64,000 nucleotides of DNA from Betaproteobacteria bacterium. GTDB taxonomy: Bacteria; Acidobacteriota; Terriglobia; Acidiferrales; UBA7541. The DNA is taken from contig CAJCHZ010000055.1 of assembly GCA_903970165.1 (NCBI GenBank), positions 1 to 64,000 on the forward strand, in the 5' to 3' direction. Below the pieces are notes generated by a model. The model saw only the letters and a list, made by a program, of their open reading frames with translations, searched no databases and had not been told where the DNA came from. Shown here in pieces: positions 19,719 through 27,433 of this stretch; within the stretch, counting starts at the first letter, position 1; each line of letters begins with the position of its first letter. The translations under genes were made by a program, and so were the position numbers.

Positions 19719-19973
19719 TCAACTTTGCGGTTGCCGGGTCGTTCCGGGCACGGACGGTTCTTTCATGGGTGTCGTCAACCTGGTGTGCTGTTTTGAACTC
19801 GCATCCTTCGCAAGCCGGATACGAAAATGCCGCTCGTAACAGTCGGTGCAGCGGTACGGCGCGACGTGAACCGCGTTCAGGAAAAATCGTTCGAACACGT
19901 TTCGCCTTTTGGAAAGGTGCAGTTCATTGCTTCCGCAGTGGGGGCAAAAGGGACCACGCCAGCCAAATTTCAC
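19719..19973 (-). CDS. Small zinc-ribbon-like protein (GTG start)
   Basis: 84 residues. CPHCGSNEL and YRCTDCYERHF give two CxxC pairs about 34 residues apart around a basic stretch, suggesting a structural zinc site. The start is decided by sequence: GTG 19973 has GGGAGG at 7 bases, whereas the frame open to 20042 has no such site. The last third is low-complexity and polar. It lies alone within the glycan locus; a DNA-binding, membrane-anchored or chaperone-like role cannot be distinguished. Confidence 0.6.
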   Translation of the reverse strand: MKFGWRGPFCPHCGSNELHLSKRRNVFERFFLNAVHVAPYRCTDCYERHFRIRLAKDASSKQHTRLTTPMKEPSVPGTTRQPQS

Positions 19974-20142
19974 AGGGATACCTCCCGGGTGCAGCCCTGG
20001 TTCGATCTTCACACCCGGGCCGGTAAGGTGAGACCGCTGCACTTAAGGTCACTACTATACACCGTAAAGCCTCAAAGGGTCAGATGCAATGGACTCGCTC
20101 GAGGTTTCGGCAGCCAGCCCTTGACCGCAGGAACGCACTTTT

Positions 20143-21054
20143 TCACTTGCGCCGCAGCCCAAGAGCCGTCCTCAGCGGCTTGGTGGTATTCAGTACAAAG
20201 TGCCAACTCGGAAGCCATACGTCAAAAGTCAGAAAACGGCGTACTTTTTGCGCCCACACCGGCATGGACGGCACAAATCGTCGCAGATTAGGTCCCACTC
20301 TTCCGTCGGTGCTAAGGCGGTGGGTGGCCGCTTTGATAGTCCTGGTGTGTCTAGTACCGCCGATAAGCTGAAGATTGTGCAAGGAGAGCGCGTCTGTAGG
20401 CATTCCCTTGATGCGGCCAAGCTCGGGATTATATCCGTGGTTCTGATGAACTGGCACAGTGCCATCGGAAAAATCGATGACCGGCACGCCTAGCGACAGC
20501 GTTTTCCATATCATCCAATTATCCCAGTAGCAGTGGCCCACGATAAGCGGCGGCATATCCTTGTACAAGCCTTTGCCAAACAAGAAGAAATCGATCCAGT
20601 AATCATCCATTTGCTTGCCCTGACCCAAAGCAACGGCGCGCAAATCTTCGTCCCAGCCACTGCGATGGAAATCAAGGGGCTCCGTAATGTCAACATCCCA
20701 CCGGCGCCCGACGCCAAGGAAATTCGTGCGCGCCAGGCATGCTGCTTCAAAAGCTTTCCGGAAGCTCGGCAAATAGATAATGTCGCAGTTTGAATAGCAG
20801 AGGTATGGGTGCCGTGCAATTTGCTGCGCACGGGCGAACATGGAACTCACGTAGGGCAGCTTGGAGTTGTAGCGCTCAATGTGCGCCTCATGGAGCAGCC
20901 CGAACTCGGCGCAAACTTCGGCTGCGCCTTCGTCGCCCCCGAAAAGTATCACTTCAATGTCCGGATGCAGCAGCGTCCAGCTCTTCAATGCGTTTCGCTG
21001 GATGACTCCGTCATGGCCGCGAAACGGTTTCCCCGTAGTGAAGAACGTAATCAT
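20143..21054 (-). CDS. Putative glycosyltransferase-like protein, paralogue B
   Basis: 303 residues, paralogous to 15481-16371. It begins ITFFTTGKPFRGHDGVIQRN, then IEVILFGGDEGAAEVCAEFG, with an acid pair in YLCYSNCDIIYLPSF and FLGVGRRWDVDITEPLDF. DFFLFGKGLYKDMPPLIVGH, the WDNWMIWKTLSLGVPVIDFS segment and the ATHRLSTDGRV end match paralogue A. It follows the fused methyltransferase gene by 9 bases, so the two are likely co-translated. The role is inferred as a sugar transferase in the same glycan pathway, perhaps with a different acceptor from A. Confidence 0.7.
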   Translation of the reverse strand: MITFFTTGKPFRGHDGVIQRNALKSWTLLHPDIEVILFGGDEGAAEVCAEFGLLHEAHIERYNSKLPYVSSMFARAQQIARHPYLCYSNCDIIYLPSFRKAFEAACLARTNFLGVGRRWDVDITEPLDFHRSGWDEDLRAVALGQGKQMDDYWIDFFLFGKGLYKDMPPLIVGHCYWDNWMIWKTLSLGVPVIDFSDGTVPVHQNHGYNPELGRIKGMPTDALSLHNLQLIGGTRHTRTIKAATHRLSTDGRVGPNLRRFVPSMPVWAQKVRRFLTFDVWLPSWHFVLNTTKPLRTALGLRRK

Positions 21055-21063
21055 TGTCCCGAG

Positions 21064-22656
21064 CTATTTCGACTCCAGGTTCGTGACTATCTCCTTCACG
21101 CGCCCGCGAGGTACGGCCGCCAGATTAGTGTCGTGAAGATCCTCGTCAGGTCTCAACGGAGCTAAGGTGCCATCGGCTCGAATCGAGAACCAGTCGTATC
21201 CCAGGCGCTCTAGAGTCTGAATGGTTTCTCGCGCCGAATATCCCCAAGCAGCCGTTCGCAGTTCCGCGATTTCGCTCATAATAACCGGTTGTGGGTGGGT
21301 CGTTATAAGGCGGCTCGCACCTCTCAGCACTTCCAACTCAGCGCCTTCCGTATCTATTTTTACAAAGTCCACAGGGCCTATGCCTTTGCTTGAAAGATAC
21401 TCATCCAGTGCCCTCACCTCAACCCGCACCATGGACGTTGGGGCTTGCACTGCAGGAAGCCGGAGGCTATTGCAATAATTTTCCGGACCCTCAACAAGAT
21501 AAAAGTCGGCCTGTTTATTGTCACTTCCGAGCGCGAACGGCGCAATCTCGACATTCGAGCACTTGTTAAGGCGAAGATGGTCCTCGAGACGGACCCGCTC
21601 ACGCGGTGAAGGTTCAAACGCGACTACCCTCCCTTTCTTCCCGACGCGATTTGCAGCGAGGAGAGTGTAAAGTCCGTGGTGGGCACCGATATCGAGCACA
21701 GTCATACCGGGTCGTAAAAGACGCTCTACGAAACGAATCTCCGCGTTTTCGAAGCTTCCGGAAGCGAGATCATGGTCGAGTGCTCCGTCTTCCAGTTTCC
21801 ATCGGGCACCGAAGGGGAGCGTAATGACGCGCGAATCTCTGCCGAGCAGGCGCTTCACTCTGTAACTGAGGCTCGCATATTTTTCACTTACCGGCTTTGC
21901 AGCGAAGCGCCTGACTCGCTCCAATCCCCCGATCGAACTGGGAGCGCTTTTTTTCCACGGATCAGACGGCTCAGGGGGTTCCAGGAGACGGACGAGTCCC
22001 GGCAACCCGATCGGCTGTTTAGTTGCGAGGAGAACGGTTCGACGGCGCGCGTGTTCGGACGTTTCCCGAAAATCATCATGGTCGGGCAGCAGTGCGACGC
22101 GATGCACCTCAGAGAATCCTGCCCGATAAAGCATCTTCACCAAACAATTCTCGCTAGGATAGAAGGCAACATCGGTAAGACTCTGGTCGTCCAAAGAGCG
22201 TTCCCCCCGGAGCAACATCACGGGATCGTTTCCGGGGACACACATGCTCTCAATCAAAAGGCACTTTTTTGTCAGTGAATGGAGATTCCGTATGGCGAGC
22301 AGCGGACTTTCTAAGTGGTATAGAAGGCCAAAACAGAGCACCAAATCGAAGGTGCCCAAATTCAGAATGCTCTGACTCTCGATGTCACCTTGATCGAAAG
22401 ATATGTTGGGATACCGTTGCCGGGCTTCCTGAACGTTTGCCAACCGGCCATCAAAAGCGCGGACCGTTAGTCCTCCTTCCTCCAGAACCTGAGAAAAAAA
22501 ACCAAGCCCACAGCCAACGTCGAGACTTGTTGATAGTTCTATTGTGCCCTTCAAGTCGCCGATGATCCTGCGGATAGTGTGACCACGAGCCTCAATGTGC
22601 TGTCGATAATGAACCTGGTCAAAGATCGACTGTGTCGTCTGTGTGTTGGCTTCCAC
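21064..22656 (-). CDS. Fused double methyltransferase: class-I domain + FkbM domain
   Basis: About 530 residues. The N-terminal domain (about 1-225) is a class-I SAM enzyme: TSLDVGCGLGFFSQVLEEGG (motif I), FDLVLCFGLLYHLESPLLAI, and a tail resembling tRNA-CmoB/DUF1698-like methyltransferases (ENCLVKMLYRAGFSEVHRVA). A linker (about 226-290) is charged. The C-terminal domain (about 300-530) is FkbM: MTVLDIGAHHGLYTLLAANR, RVVAFEPSPRERVRLEDHL, PVDFVKIDTEGAELEVLRGA. Both SAM motifs look intact. The frame reaches TTG 22686; GTG 22656 with AGAGAG upstream seems more likely, and either overlaps wzt. A two-headed enzyme directly after wzt suggests two methylations tied to export or chain ending. Confidence 0.88.
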   Translation of the reverse strand: MEANTQTTQSIFDQVHYRQHIEARGHTIRRIIGDLKGTIELSTSLDVGCGLGFFSQVLEEGGLTVRAFDGRLANVQEARQRYPNISFDQGDIESQSILNLGTFDLVLCFGLLYHLESPLLAIRNLHSLTKKCLLIESMCVPGNDPVMLLRGERSLDDQSLTDVAFYPSENCLVKMLYRAGFSEVHRVALLPDHDDFRETSEHARRRTVLLATKQPIGLPGLVRLLEPPEPSDPWKKSAPSSIGGLERVRRFAAKPVSEKYASLSYRVKRLLGRDSRVITLPFGARWKLEDGALDHDLASGSFENAEIRFVERLLRPGMTVLDIGAHHGLYTLLAANRVGKKGRVVAFEPSPRERVRLEDHLRLNKCSNVEIAPFALGSDNKQADFYLVEGPENYCNSLRLPAVQAPTSMVRVEVRALDEYLSSKGIGPVDFVKIDTEGAELEVLRGASRLITTHPQPVIMSEIAELRTAAWGYSARETIQTLERLGYDWFSIRADGTLAPLRPDEDLHDTNLAAVPRGRVKEIVTNLESK

Positions 22657-23869
22657 TGTCGCTCTCTCTTGAAAATTCGGTAGCAAGATTCAGTATACCG
22701 TTCCATTCGTCCATATAGTGCTGTAGAACTTCCGTCGCGATGGTCATCTCGGGCACACAATCCCAGGTATCCAGCATCTCTCCGCCATCCCAAAGGCTAA
22801 CCTGCCATTGATAGGCTCCCGGGCGCAAAGGTATGGACGGAAAGGAATGAGAGAACACATGAACGCCTGGTTCCAGCGAAAGGTTCCTCTCTGCGGTCCC
22901 CCACATCAACTGCCGTTGCGCATTATAAAGAGCTAACCCGTGCTCACCCCTTGTGACAGGCCCCCCCACCTCGACGACAAAGTTGGCGGTGACCGGGCCT
23001 AGCGACGACAAGACATTCGGTCGATCTACCCCCGGCCCTGCGATCCCCCAGCGGAGGAACTGGGCTTTAGTCCCGGCCCCGCGCTGCAGCCCCTTCGCAC
23101 GGTCCCCGGAAAACATAGCGGACTCGTAAGCAGCAAGAACTTCGTGAGCCGGACCGTCTTGACGGACGGAGCCCGCATCAATCCAAGCTACGCGGTGACA
23201 CAGCCGCCGGATCTGATTCATTTGATGCGTAACGAGAACAACAGTGCGCCCCGCTCGCGCCACATCCCCCATTTTTCCCAGGCACTTTTTTTGAAAATTG
23301 ATGTCGCCGACGGCCAGCACTTCATCCACCAGCAGAATCTCCGGCTCCAGATGCGCCGCCACCGCAAACGCCAGACGGACGTACATCCCGCTGGAATAAT
23401 GCTTCACCGGCGTATCAATGAACTTCTCCAGCTCCGCGAACGCCACAATCTCATCGAACTTCCGCGTGATCTCGCTCTTCGGCATTCCCAGAATCGCCCC
23501 GCTCAGAAACGCGTTCTCGCGCCCCGTCAATTCCGGGTGAAATCCCGTCCCCACTTCCAGCAGCGAACCGACGCGCCCGTGAATCTCCGCCCAACCCGTG
23601 GTCGGCTTGGTGATCCGCGAGAGGATCTTCAGCAGCGTCGTCTTGCCCGCCCCGTTCCGCCCGATCAGCCCCAGCACTTCGCCTTCTTTCACTTCCAGCG
23701 ACACGTCCTTCAACGCCCAGAACGTCTCCTGCTTCTGGCGCCGCAGTGCCGCCAGCGGCGACTTCACGAACCGGTCCAGCGCATGCCGCAACCCCGGGTC
23801 GACAATCGTCCCCCGCGTGTACCGCTTGCCCAACCCCTCTCCGCGAATCACGACTTCACTTGAACTCAT
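22619..23869 (-). CDS. wzt: Wzt-type ABC transporter ATP-binding protein with C-terminal extension
   Basis: 416 residues. The ATPase part (about 1-260) has GLGKRYTRG, GRNGAGKTTLLKILSRI (Walker A), HYSSGMYVRLAFAVA (signature), EILLVDEVLAVGD (Walker B) and VLVTHQ, all typical of polysaccharide/teichoic exporters. Residues about 275-400 form a Wzt_C-like beta-sandwich (ANFVVEVGGPVTRGEHGLAL, GVHVFSHSFPSIPLRPGAYQ), the domain that in E. coli O8/O9a recognises the finished, end-modified chain. AAAGG precedes the ATG. The partner permease lies at 26279-27148, two genes upstream. Confidence 0.93.
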   Translation of the reverse strand: MSSSEVVIRGEGLGKRYTRGTIVDPGLRHALDRFVKSPLAALRRQKQETFWALKDVSLEVKEGEVLGLIGRNGAGKTTLLKILSRITKPTTGWAEIHGRVGSLLEVGTGFHPELTGRENAFLSGAILGMPKSEITRKFDEIVAFAELEKFIDTPVKHYSSGMYVRLAFAVAAHLEPEILLVDEVLAVGDINFQKKCLGKMGDVARAGRTVVLVTHQMNQIRRLCHRVAWIDAGSVRQDGPAHEVLAAYESAMFSGDRAKGLQRGAGTKAQFLRWGIAGPGVDRPNVLSSLGPVTANFVVEVGGPVTRGEHGLALYNAQRQLMWGTAERNLSLEPGVHVFSHSFPSIPLRPGAYQWQVSLWDGGEMLDTWDCVPEMTIATEVLQHYMDEWNGILNLATEFSRESDSGSQHTDDTVDL

Positions 23870-23885
23870 GTGCCTTTCGATCCCT

Positions 23886-25205
23886 TTAGTTGCCTTCCAC
23901 TATTCCGGTGGACAGCCCCACGGAACCTTGCTGCTTAACAAAACGATAGTTAACTCTGTGTCCAATTTTCACCAAAGGCTTCTCAAAGTTAATCCATGAG
24001 AGACGGCATATAGCTAAGGTGACGCCAAGAGCAATCACCGTGACGCAAAACTCCGATAGCGAAGACGTGAGAGGAGGTCGAGACCAAATGATGCCGTGAA
24101 GAAGTCCAAGGACGAATTCATGCAGCAAGTACGTGCCGTACGCGATCGTACCCAGCCAACCCAGCCAACCCAGCCACGCCCACCTCAAACACCTGCTGAC
24201 CCAGCTCTCGCGCCAAAGAAGAGCATAGAGCAGAACAACCAAATAGTAAACAGCCAGCCAGGTAAATCCCACTGATAGCATAGGAAAATCTGCGGCGCTT
24301 GCGGCTTTCAGTGAGAAAATCGCGAGGCCGACCAGGAGAACCGGCAGGACGATGTAGCTGAAAAGCCTTTGCCGCCCGGCCAACCAAGCGCGACACGTCG
24401 CGTCCCGCATCACGAGCGCACCGGTCACGCCGAGCAGCAACGAATCCGCCCTGCAGGGCATAAGCATAAACCACGAATAGTAGAGGTGCGGATGGGTGAC
24501 GTACAAGCCGACGCGCAAGGCGGGGGCAATCATAACTCCTGCTGCCAAAGCCGCGAGCAGGCCTCGTCGACTTAAGAACCGTACAAGAAGTGGAAGCGTC
24601 AGGTAAAACTGCTCCTCAACAGCGAGGGACCACGTCACGCCAATCCCGAACACTCCAGCAGCCGTCAGAAAACTCATCCAAAAATTCTGGAGAAAAAACA
24701 GGTACGGCCACCAAGAGATCGCCTCACGTGACATCCAGGCAATTCTAGGAGCGACTCCCGTCTTAATCAGGTAGTTGAGCCCCCACGCCAATGCCAGAGT
24801 CGCCGCGTAGATTGGGACAATCCTGAAAAATCGTCGTCTGTAGAAGACCTGGAAGTAGTTCGCAGAGCTCTTAGCATCGAGTAGAATTCCTCCAATGAGG
24901 AAACCCGAAAGGACGAAAAACAGATCGACGCCGCTCCAAGCAAGGCGCGCGGGCACCTGGAGATATGCAAAGACTGATCCCGGGCGAACGCTTGCGTGGT
25001 ATATGAAGTAATGTTGGATTAGAACGAGGCCGATCGCCACCCCGCGCAGTCCGTCAAGCTCGGGGATACGGCCCGTAAGGTCAGCAGGAAGTGAGGAGGC
25101 GCTCATGCGCAGCTCACGAGCCCGCGCCAGCGCCTCACTCAGTGCTACCGCTCCGTCGGTCATCGCTTTGGCGTCATCCCCGCTGCTGAAAACCCCCGGC
25201 GTCAT
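23886..25205 (-). CDS. Acyltransferase 3 family (OafA/YrhL-like) membrane O-acyltransferase
   Basis: 439 residues. It starts with the family hallmark IPELDGLRGVAIGLVLIQHYF (His in the first helix) and continues SGVDLFFVLSGFLIGGILLD and FYRRRFFRIVPIY (the R-x10-H/R..R region), with about ten membrane segments in all. Members transfer acetyl or other acyl groups to surface sugars. It is coupled to the upstream methyltransferase by ATGA (25202-25205). ATG 25106 is an alternative start that would remove 33 non-conserved residues. A 9-bp tandem repeat inside encodes three WLG units. It lies between wzm and wzt, so it probably acylates the exported glycan. Confidence 0.92.
   Translation of the reverse strand: MTPGVFSSGDDAKAMTDGAVALSEALARARELRMSASSLPADLTGRIPELDGLRGVAIGLVLIQHYFIYHASVRPGSVFAYLQVPARLAWSGVDLFFVLSGFLIGGILLDAKSSANYFQVFYRRRFFRIVPIYAATLALAWGLNYLIKTGVAPRIAWMSREAISWWPYLFFLQNFWMSFLTAAGVFGIGVTWSLAVEEQFYLTLPLLVRFLSRRGLLAALAAGVMIAPALRVGLYVTHPHLYYSWFMLMPCRADSLLLGVTGALVMRDATCRAWLAGRQRLFSYIVLPVLLVGLAIFSLKAASAADFPMLSVGFTWLAVYYLVVLLYALLWRESWVSRCLRWAWLGWLGWLGTIAYGTYLLHEFVLGLLHGIIWSRPPLTSSLSEFCVTVIALGVTLAICRLSWINFEKPLVKIGHRVNYRFVKQQGSVGLSTGIVEGN
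24150..24176. repeat. 9-bp tandem repeat, three copies, in coding sequence
   Basis: ACCCAGCCA occurs three times in exact tandem on the + strand. Read on the - strand it encodes consecutive WLG units in a membrane helix of the acyltransferase (AWLGWLGWLGT). Copy-number change would stay in frame. Confidence 0.8.
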
Positions 25206-25936
25206 CGTTTATATTCCCGTTTTTCTGTGCCATCACAAAATACGTGTAGGCCAGCGGGCTCAGCAGTTTCCGTATCGCGCGCTTCGGGTCCAGCGCTTTC
25301 CATCGTATTGGGTTGCGGCCCGGGAGCAAAGGAAATTGGTGCACCGCGCCGTCCGTTCGGAGGAATCTTCCAACCCGCTTGCCGCACCCACTTCAGAATT
25401 TGCGGGAACCACTGGCGGCGGTCAAAGGGCTGGTCGTCCTTATGCGCGGGATGACGGAATAGCGAGTAAATCTCGTACAGTCCCATGAAATTCGCATAGT
25501 TGGGAGTGGTCAGGAGCAGCCTGCCGCCGGGACGGGTGACACGATGCATCCCGCGAATTGCGGACTTTACATCCGGCAGGTGTTCGATCGTCTCGCAGGA
25601 AACCACCACATCAAAGGAGTCGCTCGCAAAGGGCAAATTTTGTGCATCTCCCTGAATCAGCGTAGCCGGGAACCGCAAGCCTGCCGCCGGAAGCTTCGTA
25701 CGCGCGGCGTGCAACGCTGCCGAGGAAAAGTCACAGCCAGTCACGCAAGCTCCCGCACGGGCTAGCTGCCGGACAAAGCCTCCGCGCCCGCAGGCCACCT
25801 CCAGAATCCGCAGCCCGGCAATCCCCCCGATGTATTCGCTCACAAGCTGGTACCACGGGCTGAACACGTCTCCGTAACTCGGATCGGCGTCGTGGATCCG
25901 CTGGTGCCAAACGTCATATTCCGACTGCAAGCTCAT
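25202..25936 (-). CDS. Class-I SAM methyltransferase
   Basis: 244 residues from ATG 25936. LRILEVACGRGGFVRQLARAG (motif I), VTGCDFSSAALHAARTKLP, NLPFASDSFDVVVSCETIEH, then MHRVTRPGGRLLLTTPNYAN place it in the UbiE/Methyltransf_11 group. The frame is open to ATG 25987, but the extra 17 codons are formed largely by a palindrome (25949-25966), so the shorter form is preferred. The C-terminal 40 residues are polar and unlikely to be structured. It is coupled to the acyltransferase gene by a 4-base overlap and lies in the wzm-wzt interval. Confidence 0.87.
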   Translation of the reverse strand: MSLQSEYDVWHQRIHDADPSYGDVFSPWYQLVSEYIGGIAGLRILEVACGRGGFVRQLARAGACVTGCDFSSAALHAARTKLPAAGLRFPATLIQGDAQNLPFASDSFDVVVSCETIEHLPDVKSAIRGMHRVTRPGGRLLLTTPNYANFMGLYEIYSLFRHPAHKDDQPFDRRQWFPQILKWVRQAGWKIPPNGRRGAPISFAPGPQPNTMESAGPEARDTETAEPAGLHVFCDGTEKREYKR

Positions 25937-25948
25937 ATCGTTGTAGTG

Positions 25949-25966
25949 GCGGGTCTTTAGACCCGC
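25949..25966. repeat. Perfect palindrome at the 5' end of the methyltransferase gene
   Basis: GCGGGTCT (25949-25956) and AGACCCGC (25959-25966) pair over two bases, preceded on the + strand by TTGTAGTG. It resembles dispersed extragenic palindromes and lies where the leader of the methyltransferase gene should be. Confidence 0.5.
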
Positions 25967-25987
25967 TCCCTGCATTTCAACAAACAT

Positions 25988-26278
25988 TCCTCATCGTCTG
26001 AACGTCTTGTAAGCCTATGGTTTTCTATAGCGGATTTCACTTAACAATTTAGTAATACAATGCTATCATTCATTCGTGTTTAGTCGTTACGCGTAATGCT
26101 TTCCACCCCTTCTTTTCTCGAGCCCACAAACCCCTTCATTAACGATAACCCACCCCTCCCCCCCCTTTTTTCTAAAAGTTTTGATTCTAAAGGACTTAAA
26201 GTCAGGTGTCTGCAAAAACAGTGATTCTAAGGGAGTTACGGACGGTTCTTCGGAAGTGCGGAAAGTTGCCTTCCGCAA
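25988..26278. other. AT-rich intergenic region with a repeat element
   Basis: About 290 bases, clearly richer in A/T than its surroundings, between wzm and the methyltransferase gene. The only open frame (26087-26278, - strand) is made from the repeat element and is not credible as a gene. It contains copy 2 of the TTAGAATCA/A-tract/G-tract element. TAATACAAT (26051-26059) and similar AT-rich boxes could serve as promoter parts for the methyltransferase-acyltransferase-wzt run, but I cannot assign them firmly. Confidence 0.5.
26153..26232 (-). repeat. Intergenic element, copy 2 (TTAGAATCA boxes, A-tract, G-tract)
   Basis: Read on the - strand: CCCTTAGAATCA, about 30 bases, CCTTTAGAATCAAAACTTTT, AGAAAAAA, then GGGGGGGGAGGGG. 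The order of parts matches copy 1 at 12147-12238 on the + strand. It sits just downstream of wzm. Confidence 0.6.
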
Positions 26279-27148
26279 TCAAACCCGATCCGCTATCGCT
26301 CCTTCCATCCGCTGGAAAAAGAACAACCCGCCCAGAAGGATCAGAAGGACGACCGCCGTCGAAGCGAGCAGCAGCGGCCCGGGCGGCTGGCCATGTCCCG
26401 TCAGCGCCCAGCGGAACCCGTCAATCACCCCGGCCATGGGATTCAGCCCGTACAGCCACCGCCAACGCTGCGGAACCAGCGACGTGGGATACGCCACCGG
26501 CGAAGCAAACATCCAGAACTGGATGAGAAAAGGAACCACGTAGCGTACATCGCGATACAGAGCATTGAGCGCGGACATCCACAAGCCGACGCCGAGCGCC
26601 GTGAGAATGGCGAGCAGCAGCAGCGGCGGCAGCCAGACCATATGGAAGCCGGGGCGAATGCCATACACCCCAAGCACGATGCTCAGCACAACGAACCCGA
26701 TCGCGAAATCCACGAGCCCGGATACGACCGCCGAAAGCGGAAGCACCAGCCGCGGAAAATAAACCTTGGTGATCACGCGCTGGTTATCCACCACGATGCC
26801 CGTGCAAGACTGGAGAGCGGTGGCGAAGTAAGTCCACGGAACGAGCGAGGAGAAATAGAAAACGGGATAAGGAAGGCCGTCGGAGGGCAGCTTGGCGAGG
26901 CGGCCGAAGAACAGCGTGAAGATGCCCATGGTGAGCAGCGGCTGAAGTACGACCCAGGAAACGCCGATGGCCGTCTGTTTGTAACGGATTTTGACGTCGC
27001 GCCAGACGAAAAAATAAAGCAGTTCGCGGTAAGACCAGACTTCGGCGAGGCGGAGGTCGAACCAGCCGCGAGGCGGTTCAATGCGCACGGTGGCGGGAGC
27101 GGGATGCTCCACCGGAAGGGGAGAAGCGGGTGCGGTGACCGAAGCCAT
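26279..27148 (-). CDS. wzm: Wzm-type ABC transporter permease for polysaccharide export
   Basis: 289 residues with six membrane segments. ELLYFFVWRDVKIRYKQTAI is the amphipathic N-terminal region typical of ABC-2 glycan permeases (TagG/Wzm/KpsM), followed by GVSWVVLQPLLTMGIFTLFF and PYPVFYFSSLVPWTYFATAL. It ends in RWRWLYGLNPMAGVIDGFRW, also a family segment. It has an extra N-terminal 20-25 residues rich in Pro/Ala. GGAGGG lies 13 bases before ATG, rather far. It pairs with wzt at 22619-23869. A 14-bp tandem array lies about 200 bases upstream. Confidence 0.94.
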   Translation of the reverse strand: MASVTAPASPLPVEHPAPATVRIEPPRGWFDLRLAEVWSYRELLYFFVWRDVKIRYKQTAIGVSWVVLQPLLTMGIFTLFFGRLAKLPSDGLPYPVFYFSSLVPWTYFATALQSCTGIVVDNQRVITKVYFPRLVLPLSAVVSGLVDFAIGFVVLSIVLGVYGIRPGFHMVWLPPLLLLAILTALGVGLWMSALNALYRDVRYVVPFLIQFWMFASPVAYPTSLVPQRWRWLYGLNPMAGVIDGFRWALTGHGQPPGPLLLASTAVVLLILLGGLFFFQRMEGAIADRV

Positions 27149-27349
27149 CCGATTTTCGATGCCCTCCTGCCAGGAAAATGCTTCGCCAGAGGGAACACTC
27201 CTGGCGGCGACAAAGTTTATGAGAGTGGGACGGAACCCACAATTAGATTAGCAGAGAAGCAGCCATGCAACGAAGCTTGGAGACGGCGGGCCGTGTCCTG
27301 ATTGTGGAGTGCGGGAGCTTTTCGAGCCCTCACGGGAAAGCGCATCGGC

Positions 27350-27433
27350 GTAAGCACATCATGGTACGCAAATCGTGGTACGTAAATCAGGGTAAATACA
27401 TCGGGGTACGCAAGCCAGGGTAACGAACATCAG
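27350..27433. repeat. 14-bp degenerate tandem array, six copies
   Basis: Six adjacent 14-base units share the consensus GTACGCAAATCAGG: units begin at 27350, 27364, 27378, 27392, 27406 and 27420. A weaker seventh unit may precede at 27336. The last unit overlaps the 3' end of the 27430-28887 gene. The array lies upstream of wzm (start 27148) on the - strand and could be a regulator-binding array, or simply a decaying minisatellite. Confidence 0.75.

Noticed and set aside
26087..26278. 63-codon - strand frame downstream of wzm
   Set aside because: Made of the TTAGAATCA element and the poly-G run; no ribosome site.
27350..27433. Possible CRISPR array
   Set aside because: Units are 14 bases, directly adjacent and degenerate, with no spacers and no cas genes.
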